A stretch of DNA of 64,000 nucleotides. Origin: CBDCVO01 sp965223085 (GTDB taxonomy: Bacteria; Pseudomonadota; Gammaproteobacteria; Ga0077536). Shown in pieces: positions 18,161 through 26,357 of the stretch. Each line of letters begins with the position of its first letter. The first letter of the stretch is position 1. The stretch is taken from assembly GCA_965223085.1 (NCBI GenBank), contig OZ244981.1, positions 3,286,001 through 3,350,000 of the forward strand, read 5' to 3'. Below the pieces are notes generated by a model. That model ran no database searches. It was not told where the DNA came from and saw nothing but the letters and a program-made list of their open reading frames with translations. Both the position numbers and the translations under genes were made by a program.

Positions 18161-18858
18161 TCGATTTCTACTATTGGCCCACGCCCAATGGCCATAAAGT
18201 TGCGATCATGTTGGAGGAAATTGCGCTCGCCTACACGCTTAAGCCGGTCGACATTCTCGCTGGGGCGCAGTTTGCGCCAGATTTTATTGCGCTCAGTCCA
18301 AACAATCGGATCCCGGCGATCGTCGATCATGATGGGCCTAAGGGCACCGCCTACGGGGTGTTTGAATCAGGCGCAATTTTGATTTATCTCGCCGAGAAAA
18401 CGGGGCAATTCTGGTCCCCGACAGTGTGCGAGCGTTACGACGTGTTGCAGTGGCTGATGTTCCAGATGGCGAACGTGGGTCCGATGTTCGGGCAAAATGG
18501 TTACTTCCAAGGGTATTGTCCCGAGCATGTCCCGCTGGCCAAGGCGCGCTATCACAATGAATGTAAGCGGCTTTATGGGGTTATGGATAGGCGCTTGGCT
18601 GAGAGCGAATTTCTAGCCGGCGATAATTATTCCCTAGCCGACATCGCGACATATCCCTGGACGCTGCCAGCGCAATGGGCTTTGCATAGAATCGACATTG
18701 ACGAATATCCGCACGTGCTTCGTTGGCACACAGCGATCGCCACGCGACCAGCGGTACAACGCGGAGTCGCCCTCATGGCAGAGGATATTAAAGTGGGCAG
18801 CCCCAGTGCGGAAGCTTATCGCAACATGTTCGGCGCGAACCAATTTAAACGCGGTTGA
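18157..18858 (+). CDS. Glutathione S-transferase, YfcG/YghU-like (Nu-class type)
   Basis: A 233-residue GST starting MIDFYYWPTPNGHKVAIMLEE, the N-terminal pattern of the YfcG/YghU group, which act as glutathione-disulfide reductases. Further blocks are SPNNRIPAIVDHDGP, FESGAILIYLAEKTGQFW and the helical QWLMFQMANVGPMFGQNGYF and SLADIATYPW. ATG overlaps the stop of the upstream GST by 4 nt. It is a clear paralogue of the gene at 55978-56742. Confidence 0.92.
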   Translation: MIDFYYWPTPNGHKVAIMLEEIALAYTLKPVDILAGAQFAPDFIALSPNNRIPAIVDHDGPKGTAYGVFESGAILIYLAEKTGQFWSPTVCERYDVLQWLMFQMANVGPMFGQNGYFQGYCPEHVPLAKARYHNECKRLYGVMDRRLAESEFLAGDNYSLADIATYPWTLPAQWALHRIDIDEYPHVLRWHTAIATRPAVQRGVALMAEDIKVGSPSAEAYRNMFGANQFKRG

Positions 18859-18924
18859 GCTGGTGCGCGCTCCCAGCTGCGCCGGAGCTTGCTCCTAAGT
18901 CCGACAGATTGTTAGCGGTGGCGC

Positions 18925-21543
18925 CTACCGCGCTGGCGCGGCGGGCGAGCCCTGGTGCCGCACCCGATCACCGACGAGCTGAAACGCAGGTCCAGGGCCG
19001 TAAAACAGCAGTTGTAGCATTCGCGCTACCGGCTTGTGTAGTTCGATGTGGACCGTATGCCAACCCGCAGCCAGGCTGCGGGCGAGACGAACCGCGCCCA
19101 TATCTTTAGGTATGGGCGCTCGGTGTAGCGCGTCACCATCTATCGTCAAAAACACCTCACCCGCGGCGGTGAGAATGACTTCGTAGAAACCCGGCTCCGC
19201 GACGCGAAAAGCGCCATCAACGCGCAGTGTTTCGATCGCGCCACCGTGCCATACACTTTTTCTCATCGCCTGTTTAGTCAAACCGGCGACGACGACGATT
19301 TTCTCTGCCTGTCCGCGACGCTGCACCGTGATCTTCAGACCCGGGGTAGGCGGGGCGCTTACGGCGTTGCGCGCTGCAGGGGGGGCTGTGATCTCCAGGT
19401 CGATGCCATCACTTTGCGCAATTAGCTTGGCACCCTGCCAGGCCCGCACCGAAACCCGTGCGTGTCCAAGACCGAGGTCGCTCGACGCGACGGCTAACTG
19501 GTAGCGACCGCGGTGAACCTTACTCTCACTTAGGACCCTCGATCCCTGGCGCAGCGTAATTCGATCAGCGTGCGAGCAACGACCGTTGAGCGCGATTTGT
19601 TCACCGTACACAAACGGTTTCGTGGGTGTTTCTAGCGTCAGCTTGGTGCCGTGGTTGGCAAATGTCACCGCGAATGTCGTGCTCGTGCGGGTGGCGACAT
19701 TGCCGGATTCTACCGCTACGAGCGTCAGTTCGTGTGGCCCGTCGGCAAACAGTGTCGTATCGAGCGTCGTGCGATGTTGCGAGGAAAAATTTGCCTGCTT
19801 GTGGCCGTCGAGCCACGCTTCGAGACGTGCAATAGTGGTACTCGCGGCGGGCTTCACGCGGGCATGGAGCGTTACTTTGCCACGCCACGCACTGTCTCGG
19901 GATGGCGTGAGGAGGTCAATGTCGGCGAATTTCGCGAACGGTCGTGCCAACGGATCACCCACGATCAGCAATTGATAGGGCGAGGCAACGCTCAAATAAA
20001 ACGCTTCAGCGAGCGCGAAGCCATCGGCGTAATAGGCGTGCAGCTGTGGTACTGGAAATTTCTCGATATAGGCGTAAGGCTCACGTACGGCGCCGCTGGA
20101 GCCAGCCGCCCCGCGGCGCAGGAATTCGCTGAGTTTTGTTTGACTGGCATGGAGAAAATGTCCACCGTAGCTCGTAAAAGACTCGGCAATAGCACCGGGT
20201 AGAAGTTCGCCGTCATTTTTTTTCCATTTGAATATACGGGTGCCCGCCACGATGCCGATGGCGTCGTCGCGCCCGCGGGGAATGATCCCATCTTGACCGG
20301 TTTGCCCTTGCCTGAGGATCTCTGTGCGACGGCCGCGTTTCGTCATGGCATGTGCCAGCGCTTGGAAAAATGGTTGCCGCACCATACTGCGCTTGTTGTG
20401 ATTGATCATCATATAGACCGTACCCTTAGGGTGGGTGCCGTCGCTGGCGACGGCGCGCCGTAAATACCTGCGCATCTCGGGAACGGTGTTGCCCCGCAGA
20501 CCTTCGTAGCCCAGGGATACGGACAATCGATACGGTGGTCGGGGTGTGCCGATTTGCGGGCGACCGTTTCCGCTTGGCTGTGGTCGCGGCGTGAAGAATT
20601 TTGGCGCGGCAAAACCTGGCACTGAACTAAGAATGCGTTGTTTTAACGCGGGCATTTTTGGATGATTGCGTAGCGGTTTAAACGTCGCGTCATGGGTGAG
20701 CAATAATAGGTCTACGACTCCGATCTCGGTAGCGCGGAATAGCGCATCGATAGCAGCGTCGGGCCGGTCTTGCTCAACGTGGGCTTTCGCCAGCATGATC
20801 CACGCCTGTGGGTGCCATCGATAGCTGGCCGTGAATTTTTTTAACGCCGCGATGGCGGCGGGGTATTGTTTTGCTGTGAGCGCTTCAACTGCAGCTACAT
20901 ATGCGCGACGTTCTGTCTCTGTCGGCCAACGTGGTGGTGATTTCGTTAGTGCGCGTCGAAAATAGGGGTTCGCGCTAACGCTGAGATAGTTCAAACTACC
21001 GGCGAGTACTTCTTGCGTAAAAAACGTCAAACCCGTTATTGAGCCTGCTTTGCCACATAGGCGACCGCATTTTAAGTTGTGGGTTTTCAGATCGGCAGAA
21101 AAATCGATCGCATACGGAAATCCCGCAGAGTAGGCGACTAGGCTGATGTCCTCGTGCCAAGCTTGTGCTTCTAGATAGGCTTCGATCGGAAGCAGAATTC
21201 GTTGCCGAAAAACTTCGATGGGAATCGTGTCGCGCGGTGGTATACCGTGCAGATAAAGAACGTGTTGCGCCGGTACGTGCCGCAAAGCGAGGTAGGCGTT
21301 AGCGACGCTCATCGAAACGACCGAATCTGCGTTGACGACTAATAACGTGGATTCTTCACTGGTACCCGCGCGCGAAACATTGAGCGTCGTGAGAGCGTAG
21401 AGCAGCGTCCACAGCGCCAGCGCGCGTGCTGGCCAAGCGCCGGAGCATCCGCGGAACCGGTGCAGACACGCCCGCCGCGTCTTCGGGATCATCGTGCGAG
21501 AGTGCCGAGCCCCACCGGTTTTGTGTGCATCGCCCATGGTCAT
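18925..21543 (-). CDS. Large secreted protein with TIGR03790-like N-terminal domain
   Basis: An 872-residue predicted exported protein. A basic, hydrophobic N-terminus (about 38-58, ALALWTLLYALTTLNVSRA) suggests a signal sequence. Residues ~65-200 (VVNADSVVSMSVANAYLALRH, HGIPPRDTIPIEVFRQRI, YSAGFPYAID) resemble TIGR03790, a family found in exosortase-bearing bacteria. A TPR-like part (~230-300) and a second conserved region (PRPPYRLSVSLGYEG, GTVYMMINHN) follow, then Ig-like beta domains (~555-760) and a C-terminal domain. No exosortase or PEP-CTERM tail is seen here. The match is from memory and only moderately sure. ATG 21543 used; ATG 21492 is possible. Confidence 0.7.
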   Translation of the reverse strand: MTMGDAHKTGGARHSRTMIPKTRRACLHRFRGCSGAWPARALALWTLLYALTTLNVSRAGTSEESTLLVVNADSVVSMSVANAYLALRHVPAQHVLYLHGIPPRDTIPIEVFRQRILLPIEAYLEAQAWHEDISLVAYSAGFPYAIDFSADLKTHNLKCGRLCGKAGSITGLTFFTQEVLAGSLNYLSVSANPYFRRALTKSPPRWPTETERRAYVAAVEALTAKQYPAAIAALKKFTASYRWHPQAWIMLAKAHVEQDRPDAAIDALFRATEIGVVDLLLLTHDATFKPLRNHPKMPALKQRILSSVPGFAAPKFFTPRPQPSGNGRPQIGTPRPPYRLSVSLGYEGLRGNTVPEMRRYLRRAVASDGTHPKGTVYMMINHNKRSMVRQPFFQALAHAMTKRGRRTEILRQGQTGQDGIIPRGRDDAIGIVAGTRIFKWKKNDGELLPGAIAESFTSYGGHFLHASQTKLSEFLRRGAAGSSGAVREPYAYIEKFPVPQLHAYYADGFALAEAFYLSVASPYQLLIVGDPLARPFAKFADIDLLTPSRDSAWRGKVTLHARVKPAASTTIARLEAWLDGHKQANFSSQHRTTLDTTLFADGPHELTLVAVESGNVATRTSTTFAVTFANHGTKLTLETPTKPFVYGEQIALNGRCSHADRITLRQGSRVLSESKVHRGRYQLAVASSDLGLGHARVSVRAWQGAKLIAQSDGIDLEITAPPAARNAVSAPPTPGLKITVQRRGQAEKIVVVAGLTKQAMRKSVWHGGAIETLRVDGAFRVAEPGFYEVILTAAGEVFLTIDGDALHRAPIPKDMGAVRLARSLAAGWHTVHIELHKPVARMLQLLFYGPGPAFQLVGDRVRHQGSPAAPAR

Positions 21544-21947
21544 TCGATCAGCTTACTAGCCCGCATATGGCATGAGGGGTTCGCAGCGCCTGCGCCACGT
21601 GCTTGATGTAAGGAGACATTCCATTGTTAGATGGTAATGCATCGGAAAGTGCAAATAGTAACCCGCTCGTTTGCTCGCCTGCCCCTAGGCTTGTGCTTCA
21701 CCCTCAGCCTATCTACGGCTACGCTTCGAGTTTCAGCACGGCGCCCAGACGAACCTGTGCTTCTCCGTCAGCCGCGGTCCTCACCCAACATCCGGGCTAG
21801 TGACGCTAATAAGTATCGGCTATGCTGAGACGACTTTGATGCGACGCGCAGGGTAGTTTACAGCCGGCTCGATAGGGACGCAGGTAACGGCGTATCGGCC
21901 TCAGCATCAGGCGCTTAACTGAACCCGTACCTTTGGAGAGCGAAATT
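21544..21947. other. Gene-free region upstream of the SelW-like gene
   Basis: About 400 bases between two divergent genes. I find no convincing ORF, tRNA or terminator. It should hold the promoters of the large TIGR03790-like gene and of the selenoprotein gene, but no clear hexamer pair stands out. Base use looks like the rest of the window. Confidence 0.5.
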
Positions 21948-22169
21948 GTGAAAATCACGATTGAATACTGCGTCATGTGAAACTACGAACCTAAAGCCCT
22001 CCGTGCGAGGGATAGGTTATCGGCGGACCCGCGCCACGAAGTCGAACTGGTCGAGGGAGCGGGGGGCATCTTCGACATTACCGTCAACGGCGTGGTGCGT
22101 TACTCTAAAAAGAAAACCGGCCGCTTTCCGAGCGATGATGAACTCGATGAATTAATCGCGTTGATGTAA
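21948..22169 (+). CDS. SelW/Rdx-family selenoprotein (in-frame TGA = selenocysteine)
   Basis: Small thioredoxin-fold redox protein of the Rdx family (SelW, SelV, SelT, SelH). Starting at GTG 21948 with GGAGAG 7 nt upstream, the frame reads KITIEYCVM, then TGA at 21978-21980, then NYEPKALRARDRL and continues to TAA. This gives 73 residues with CxxU at 8-11, followed by the family hallmarks GGIFDITVNG and SKKKTGRFP. Cysteine homologues carry CxxC or CxxU at this point. The TGA is therefore read as Sec rather than stop. A hairpin with SECIS-like geometry follows it. A conventional gene caller would split or lose this gene. The biological role is unknown; Rdx proteins are thought to use glutathione. 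Confidence 0.9.
21988..22018 (+). promoter_or_regulatory. Bacterial SECIS-like hairpin of the SelW-like gene
   Basis: Lower stem AACCTA (21988-21993) pairs with TAGGTT (22013-22018); upper stem CCCTC (21997-22001) pairs with GAGGG (22007-22011); a 3/1-nt internal loop separates them. The 5-nt apical loop CGTGC has G at its second position. The loop begins 21 nt after the TGA, inside the range known for bacterial SECIS elements (about 16-37 nt, with a G in the first two loop positions). SelB should bind here. Confidence 0.75.
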
Positions 22170-22522
22170 TGTTAGGGGGCCGCATTATTGCCTGAGCGGG
22201 GCAGAACCGCCGCGACCGACCGGCGAGCCGACGCGACTTTATTCCCCGTAGCCGCGAGTGACGACGGTAAGTTGCTTAGCGCTGGGGTCAAGCTTAGACT
22301 CAACGCGCCGTTATACAAGCTTGGGTGGAATTGTTGCGACGGCTAGGTTCGGTACAGCTATCGACAGGAAAGCGCTGCCGATCTACCTATCCTAGCTTCG
22401 TGGTTCGATGTTTTGCGCTCGACGCGACCCAAACACGTACAGTCGTTTCTATGTCGTATAGACGGTGTGGGTGGTGCTGGATTGTACACTGCGGGATTAA
22501 TTACTCGGGTCTAGGAGGAAAC
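22170..22522. other. Gene-free region between SelW-like and OmpA-like genes
   Basis: About 350 bases with no ORF that I can support and no RNA gene. The 3' end holds the ribosome-binding site AGGAGG for the OmpA-type lipoprotein. The rest presumably carries its promoter; nothing specific is recognised. Confidence 0.5.
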
Positions 22523-23197
22523 ATGGTTTCGAAATCATCGGTATTAGTGTTAGTAGGCGTGTTGGCCGTGAGCGGCTGCGCGTCGATGTCTGAAACGCAG
22601 AAAACGAGCGCCCAAGGTGCTGGAGTCGGCGCCGCGGCGGGGGCCTTAATCGGTGCGCTCGCTGGGGGTGGTAAGGGTGCCGCGATCGGTGCTGGGGTCG
22701 GCGCCGCGGCCGGCGCCGCAGGTGGCTACGTGTGGTCGCAGCGCATGGAAAAGCAGCGTCAGGAGATGGAGGCCGCAACCCAAGGGACAGGTGTCTCTGT
22801 GATGCAAACTGCGGATAACCAGCTCAAGCTCGAAATCCCGAGTGATATTTCTTTCGACACGGGACGTGCGGATATCAAACCTGAACTGCGACCGATTCTG
22901 GATCGTTTTGCGCAAACGTTGATCGATAATCCAGTGACGAACGTACACATCATCGGGCACACGGACAGCACCGGCTCCGATGCGGTCAACGACCCGTTGT
23001 CTGTGCGCCGCGCCGGCAGCGCGCGAGATTATCTCACCGCACGCGGTGTCAACCCGGGGCGTATTTCGATCGACGGCCGTGGTTCGCGCGAGCCCATTGC
23101 GGACAATTCGACGGACTACGGTAGGGCGCGCAACCGGCGGGTCGAGATCTTCGTAGCCGAAGCGGCACCTGCGCCTGCACCTAGCAGTCAATATTGA
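22523..23197 (+). CDS. OmpA-family lipoprotein with glycine zipper
   Basis: Outer-membrane lipoprotein that should tether the membrane to peptidoglycan. ATG 22523 follows AGGAGG, giving 224 residues; the longer frame is rejected. Residues 1-17 are a lipoprotein signal ending LAVSGC (lipobox Cys17). Next is a glycine-zipper segment (about 30-75, rich in GAGVGAAAGALIG), then an OmpA C-terminal domain (about 105-215) with the peptidoglycan motif HTDSTGSDAVNDPLSVRRA and NRRVEI. It overlaps the convergent LysR gene by 17 nt at the 3' ends. Confidence 0.9.
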   Translation: MVSKSSVLVLVGVLAVSGCASMSETQKTSAQGAGVGAAAGALIGALAGGGKGAAIGAGVGAAAGAAGGYVWSQRMEKQRQEMEAATQGTGVSVMQTADNQLKLEIPSDISFDTGRADIKPELRPILDRFAQTLIDNPVTNVHIIGHTDSTGSDAVNDPLSVRRAGSARDYLTARGVNPGRISIDGRGSREPIADNSTDYGRARNRRVEIFVAEAAPAPAPSSQY

Positions 23198-24086
23198 TCC
23201 TGTTACTAGCGCGCGCCGATCGGGCGAACGCGTGTTCGATGAAGGCAGCGACCGCCTTGACCCGCGCCAGATGACGGAACTGGGTCGGCTGCACTAGCCA
23301 TGCGTCGAGCGTGATGTCGCCGTCGGCGTGCCGCACGCGTAGCAGGTGGTCGTCGGCGTCACCCAACCTCACCGGTAGGTGTGCGACCCCGAGTCCGGCG
23401 CGCGCCGCATCCCACTGACCACGCAAGGTCGGTACGCGAACACGGGCTTGAGCTTTTGCGAACACCCGTTGCATCACCCGCGCAACCCGGATGTCGTGAA
23501 CCGGCGGCGCCCAACCGACGTAAGGCTCGGCGCCGGTGAGCACATCGCCAGAATTCAATTTCAGCTTCGTGGCCAAATCCGTAGAGACGAAAAACCCCCA
23601 TGCTACTTGGCCGAGCTTCTTGATGAGGTAAGGTCCGTGTTGGGGACGCTCGAAACGTAGCGCCACGCTCGGTTCGGGTTGGGTGAGATCGACATACCCA
23701 GGCGAGATATCGAGCGTGAGGCATAACGCCGGATGCCGATGCCCAAATTCGGCCAGCAGCGGGCCAATGACGAAGTCTGCGCCGTATTCCGTCGTCGTCA
23801 CCAGGACGGTTCCAGTCAACTCCTCGTCGTCGTTGGCGTAATCGTGATGAATACGTGCGGCGAGATCGCGCATAGTCAACGCCAGTGGTAGCAGCAACGC
23901 GCCTCGCGCCGTCAGCTCGTGGCCGTTAGGCCGCCGTGAGAACAAGGTGGTACCGAGCGCAGATTCCAAGCCCTGGATCCGTCGCATCACGGTGGCATCG
24001 CTGACTCCGAGCGTCGCCGCAGCATCTGCCAAGGTTCGCGCTTCGGCGAGTGCGAGAAAAAATTTAATCCCGTCCCAATCCATCAA
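23181..24086 (-). CDS. LysR-type transcriptional regulator
   Basis: DNA-binding regulator of 301 residues. The N-terminal winged helix-turn-helix (about 1-60) reads FFLALAEARTLADAAATLGVSDATVMRRIQGLE-like, starting MMDWDGIKFF; the effector-binding domain follows (about 90-290). The sequence differs from the usual LysR in having VMRRIQ, typical of the group that has MDWDDLRYF-type starts. It is divergent from the GST-like gene at 24237; LysR regulators commonly control the divergent neighbour and themselves. An inverted repeat lies in the shared intergenic region. Confidence 0.92.
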   Translation of the reverse strand: MMDWDGIKFFLALAEARTLADAAATLGVSDATVMRRIQGLESALGTTLFSRRPNGHELTARGALLLPLALTMRDLAARIHHDYANDDEELTGTVLVTTTEYGADFVIGPLLAEFGHRHPALCLTLDISPGYVDLTQPEPSVALRFERPQHGPYLIKKLGQVAWGFFVSTDLATKLKLNSGDVLTGAEPYVGWAPPVHDIRVARVMQRVFAKAQARVRVPTLRGQWDAARAGLGVAHLPVRLGDADDHLLRVRHADGDITLDAWLVQPTQFRHLARVKAVAAFIEHAFARSARASNRINIDC

Positions 24087-24173
24087 TCGCTTTAAATATG
24101 AAGTGTCGGCCTTCGAATTCAGTATTCTATTCGCTGACTTTTTTCATCATTATAACTGGTGTGTTGGCGCAAC

Positions 24174-24192
24174 ATACCGAATTTTTCGGCAT
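24174..24192. promoter_or_regulatory. Candidate LysR operator (inverted repeat)
   Basis: CCGAA-TTT-TTCGG at 24177-24189 is a perfect 5-bp inverted repeat extended outward by AT...AT. It sits between the divergent LysR gene and the GST-like gene, 45-63 nt upstream of the latter, where an activator site is expected. The link to this regulator is inference. Confidence 0.4.
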
Positions 24193-24236
24193 AAACGCCC
24201 CCCGGAGTTCACTTCATAATCAGAGCGTATACTGCC

Positions 24237-24926
24237 ATGTCGGTAAGCAACGAACGTCCCCTTCCCGAATTCATCAGCCACCCTTTATGTCCGTTTAATC
24301 AACGCTGCGTGATTGGCAATCTGAAGAACGGTTGGCAGCGCGAACGCGATTTCCGGGTGACTTATGTCGCTTTGGGTCGACTTCCCGAATGGTTCCTGGG
24401 ATTGTCCGCAGGCGGCCCGGCGTTCCCGACCTTGCGCCTAGCTGGGATCACGGCGACCGATGCCACCGCCATCTTCGAATACAGCCTAGAAAGTGGCGCC
24501 GGGACACTGCAGCCGGGCACAGCGCACGCGCGTGTCGTCGTACGCGAGTGGGTCGCTCAGGTGGGTGCTTTGTTGAATCTATTGCGCGGCGTATTTACGG
24601 CGCACACCGGGGAGGAGGTGGCGGCGGCGCTGGACGCGGTGTTTCGCTTTCTTGGGCGCTTCGAACGCGCCCCGGCGATTATTCGCGGGATCCGCAACGA
24701 CGCGGCGTTCAATGCCATCGACGCGGCGATCGCACCGTTTTTTTCTCTCGCGCTACATTTCGATACCTTCAGGCACGATCCCCGCTGGCAGGCGCTACCA
24801 GGCGTCGCGGCTTGGGGTGAAGCCCTGCTCGCTGACGAGGACGTGCAGGCGTCGACATGCGCTGAATTTGACCTTGAATTCGAGCGTTTCTTCGAGTTTA
24901 CCGGCGGCGTATTCGCGTCGCGTTAA
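24237..24926 (+). CDS. Glutathione S-transferase-like protein
   Basis: A 229-residue protein with an N-terminal thioredoxin-like domain containing HPLCPFNQRCVI, a CPxxQR redox/glutathione motif of Omega/Beta-like GSTs, and a helical C-terminal half. The usual cis-proline block is present as GPAFPTLRL. It lacks the strong SNAIL/TRAIL segment, so it is a divergent member. It is divergent from the LysR gene and followed after 19 nt by the secreted YCII-domain protein, which is likely co-transcribed. Confidence 0.78.
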   Translation: MSVSNERPLPEFISHPLCPFNQRCVIGNLKNGWQRERDFRVTYVALGRLPEWFLGLSAGGPAFPTLRLAGITATDATAIFEYSLESGAGTLQPGTAHARVVVREWVAQVGALLNLLRGVFTAHTGEEVAAALDAVFRFLGRFERAPAIIRGIRNDAAFNAIDAAIAPFFSLALHFDTFRHDPRWQALPGVAAWGEALLADEDVQASTCAEFDLEFERFFEFTGGVFASR

Positions 24927-24945
24927 CCCCTAAGGAGATCCCCCC

Positions 24946-25647
24946 ATGGATACGTTTTGGCTTAGCTCGCGCATCCGCGCCGTGATAGGTTTCCTCGCGC
25001 TGCTTGGCGCAGCGCTCACGTCCGGCACCGTGATCGCGGCCGCAGGACATCGGCTCGCACTGCTCGAATATGTCGCCGGACCGAACTGGAAACCGGGCGG
25101 CGGACCGGGTGATCAGGATCTGCAAACCCATTTCGACTACGTGACGGCACTGTCACGCGACGGCAAGGTAATTGGTAACGGTATGATCGAAAGCAAAGGA
25201 CCGCAGGGCTTCTATTTGTTAGATGTCGCAAGCGCATCCGAGGGTGAGCAAATCGTGCACAACGATCCCGCGATTGATAACGGCGTGTTGAAGAAACACC
25301 GTCTGTTGACGTGGTTGGTTCTCATGGACGGTTTCGACCATGCGAACAAAGCCAAAGGGGAGTTCTTTGTTCTCGACTACGGCCATGGGCCGAGTTGGGT
25401 CGAGGGTCTTAGCTTGATGGAGCAGGACGTCGCGCAGCATTTGTCATACATTCAAGGTCTGTTTGCCGCGGGGCGATTGATCGGCGGCGGACCGGTGCTG
25501 GAGGAAGATCGCGGCATGTATCTCGTCAAGACACCGCATCGGGCGATGGCACGCGGTATCGTCGCTGCGGATCCCGCGGTTCGAAGTGGTGTGTTCGACG
25601 TCAAGATCCGGCGCTGGTCGCCGGGTAGCTTACGCCCGCTCAAATAA
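24946..25647 (+). CDS. Secreted protein with two tandem YCII-like domains
   Basis: A 233-residue exported protein: signal peptide about 1-31 (VIGFLALLGAALTSGTVIAAA), then two similar YCII domains (about 36-125 and 135-225). Each repeats a His (HFDYV, HLSYI) and an Asp-Pro (NDPAI, ADPAV), the pair proposed as the catalytic dyad of YCII proteins, plus a G-G turn (VIGNGMIE, LIGGGPVLE). YCII proteins are normally single-domain and cytoplasmic, so an exported duplicated form is unusual. It follows a GST gene by 19 nt with GGAG before the ATG. Confidence 0.8.
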   Translation: MDTFWLSSRIRAVIGFLALLGAALTSGTVIAAAGHRLALLEYVAGPNWKPGGGPGDQDLQTHFDYVTALSRDGKVIGNGMIESKGPQGFYLLDVASASEGEQIVHNDPAIDNGVLKKHRLLTWLVLMDGFDHANKAKGEFFVLDYGHGPSWVEGLSLMEQDVAQHLSYIQGLFAAGRLIGGGPVLEEDRGMYLVKTPHRAMARGIVAADPAVRSGVFDVKIRRWSPGSLRPLK

Positions 25648-25666
25648 CGCGAGGCGGTGGCGCCGG

Positions 25667-26242
25667 ATGAAAACGCCGACGCATTTCTTGTTGACGGCAC
25701 TGATCGCGGAGCGCTGGCCAGGTTCACCGGCAGCTTGCCGGCGTGCCGCTTGTTGGGGTGCGGTGATACCCGATTTCCCTATTATCGCACTGTCGTGCGG
25801 GGTGTGGGTGTCGCAATGCATGATCGGTGGCGAATCACTGAGCACCGCGATTAGAATATTGGACGATTACTACTATCACGATCCCGCATGGTGTGCGGCC
25901 CACAACCTCTTGCATTCTCCCCTAAGTTTGCTGTCGTTAGCGCTTGGGAGCGGACTGCTACCGCACTCGGTGCGGCATGGTGCACGTGCGTTCCTCTTGG
26001 GCTGCGCGTTTCATTCCGCTCTGGATCTCCTCACTCATTATGACGACGGGCCGTTGCTGTATTGGCCGTTCGATACCACGACACGTTTTCACGGTCCAGT
26101 TAGCCATTGGGATCCCGCACATTGGGGCCAGACTGTGATGATGTTTGAAGCCATGATTTGTGCCGTGGCGTTATGCGGGCTCGCCGCGAACCGAGTTCGC
26201 GACGCGTGCGAACAGGAATATACTCACCGAACTAGACCTTGA
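25667..26242 (+). CDS. Membrane metal-dependent hydrolase-like protein (YdjM/DUF457 type)
   Basis: Integral membrane protein of 191 residues, starting MKTPTHFLLTALIAERW at ATG 25667. It has several hydrophobic helices and conserved His/Asp residues spread along the chain: HFLL, GAVIPDFP, DDYYYHD, HNLLHSPLS, HSALDLLTHYDDGP. This pattern matches the YdjM/DUF457 membrane-bound hydrolase group, for which no substrate is known. It follows the YCII gene by 19 nt and probably shares its transcript. Assignment is moderate. Confidence 0.65.
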   Translation: MKTPTHFLLTALIAERWPGSPAACRRAACWGAVIPDFPIIALSCGVWVSQCMIGGESLSTAIRILDDYYYHDPAWCAAHNLLHSPLSLLSLALGSGLLPHSVRHGARAFLLGCAFHSALDLLTHYDDGPLLYWPFDTTTRFHGPVSHWDPAHWGQTVMMFEAMICAVALCGLAANRVRDACEQEYTHRTRP

Positions 26243-26357
26243 GTCCCTCCGGCACCGCTTCTTCGCCGGTGCGCGGTGCGAGTGAGCCGCCGCTGAGGTG
26301 GGTGTCCATATCGGTGCTTTCGAGTCCGTCCTACTGCAGCGAGTATCTCGCGACTGT

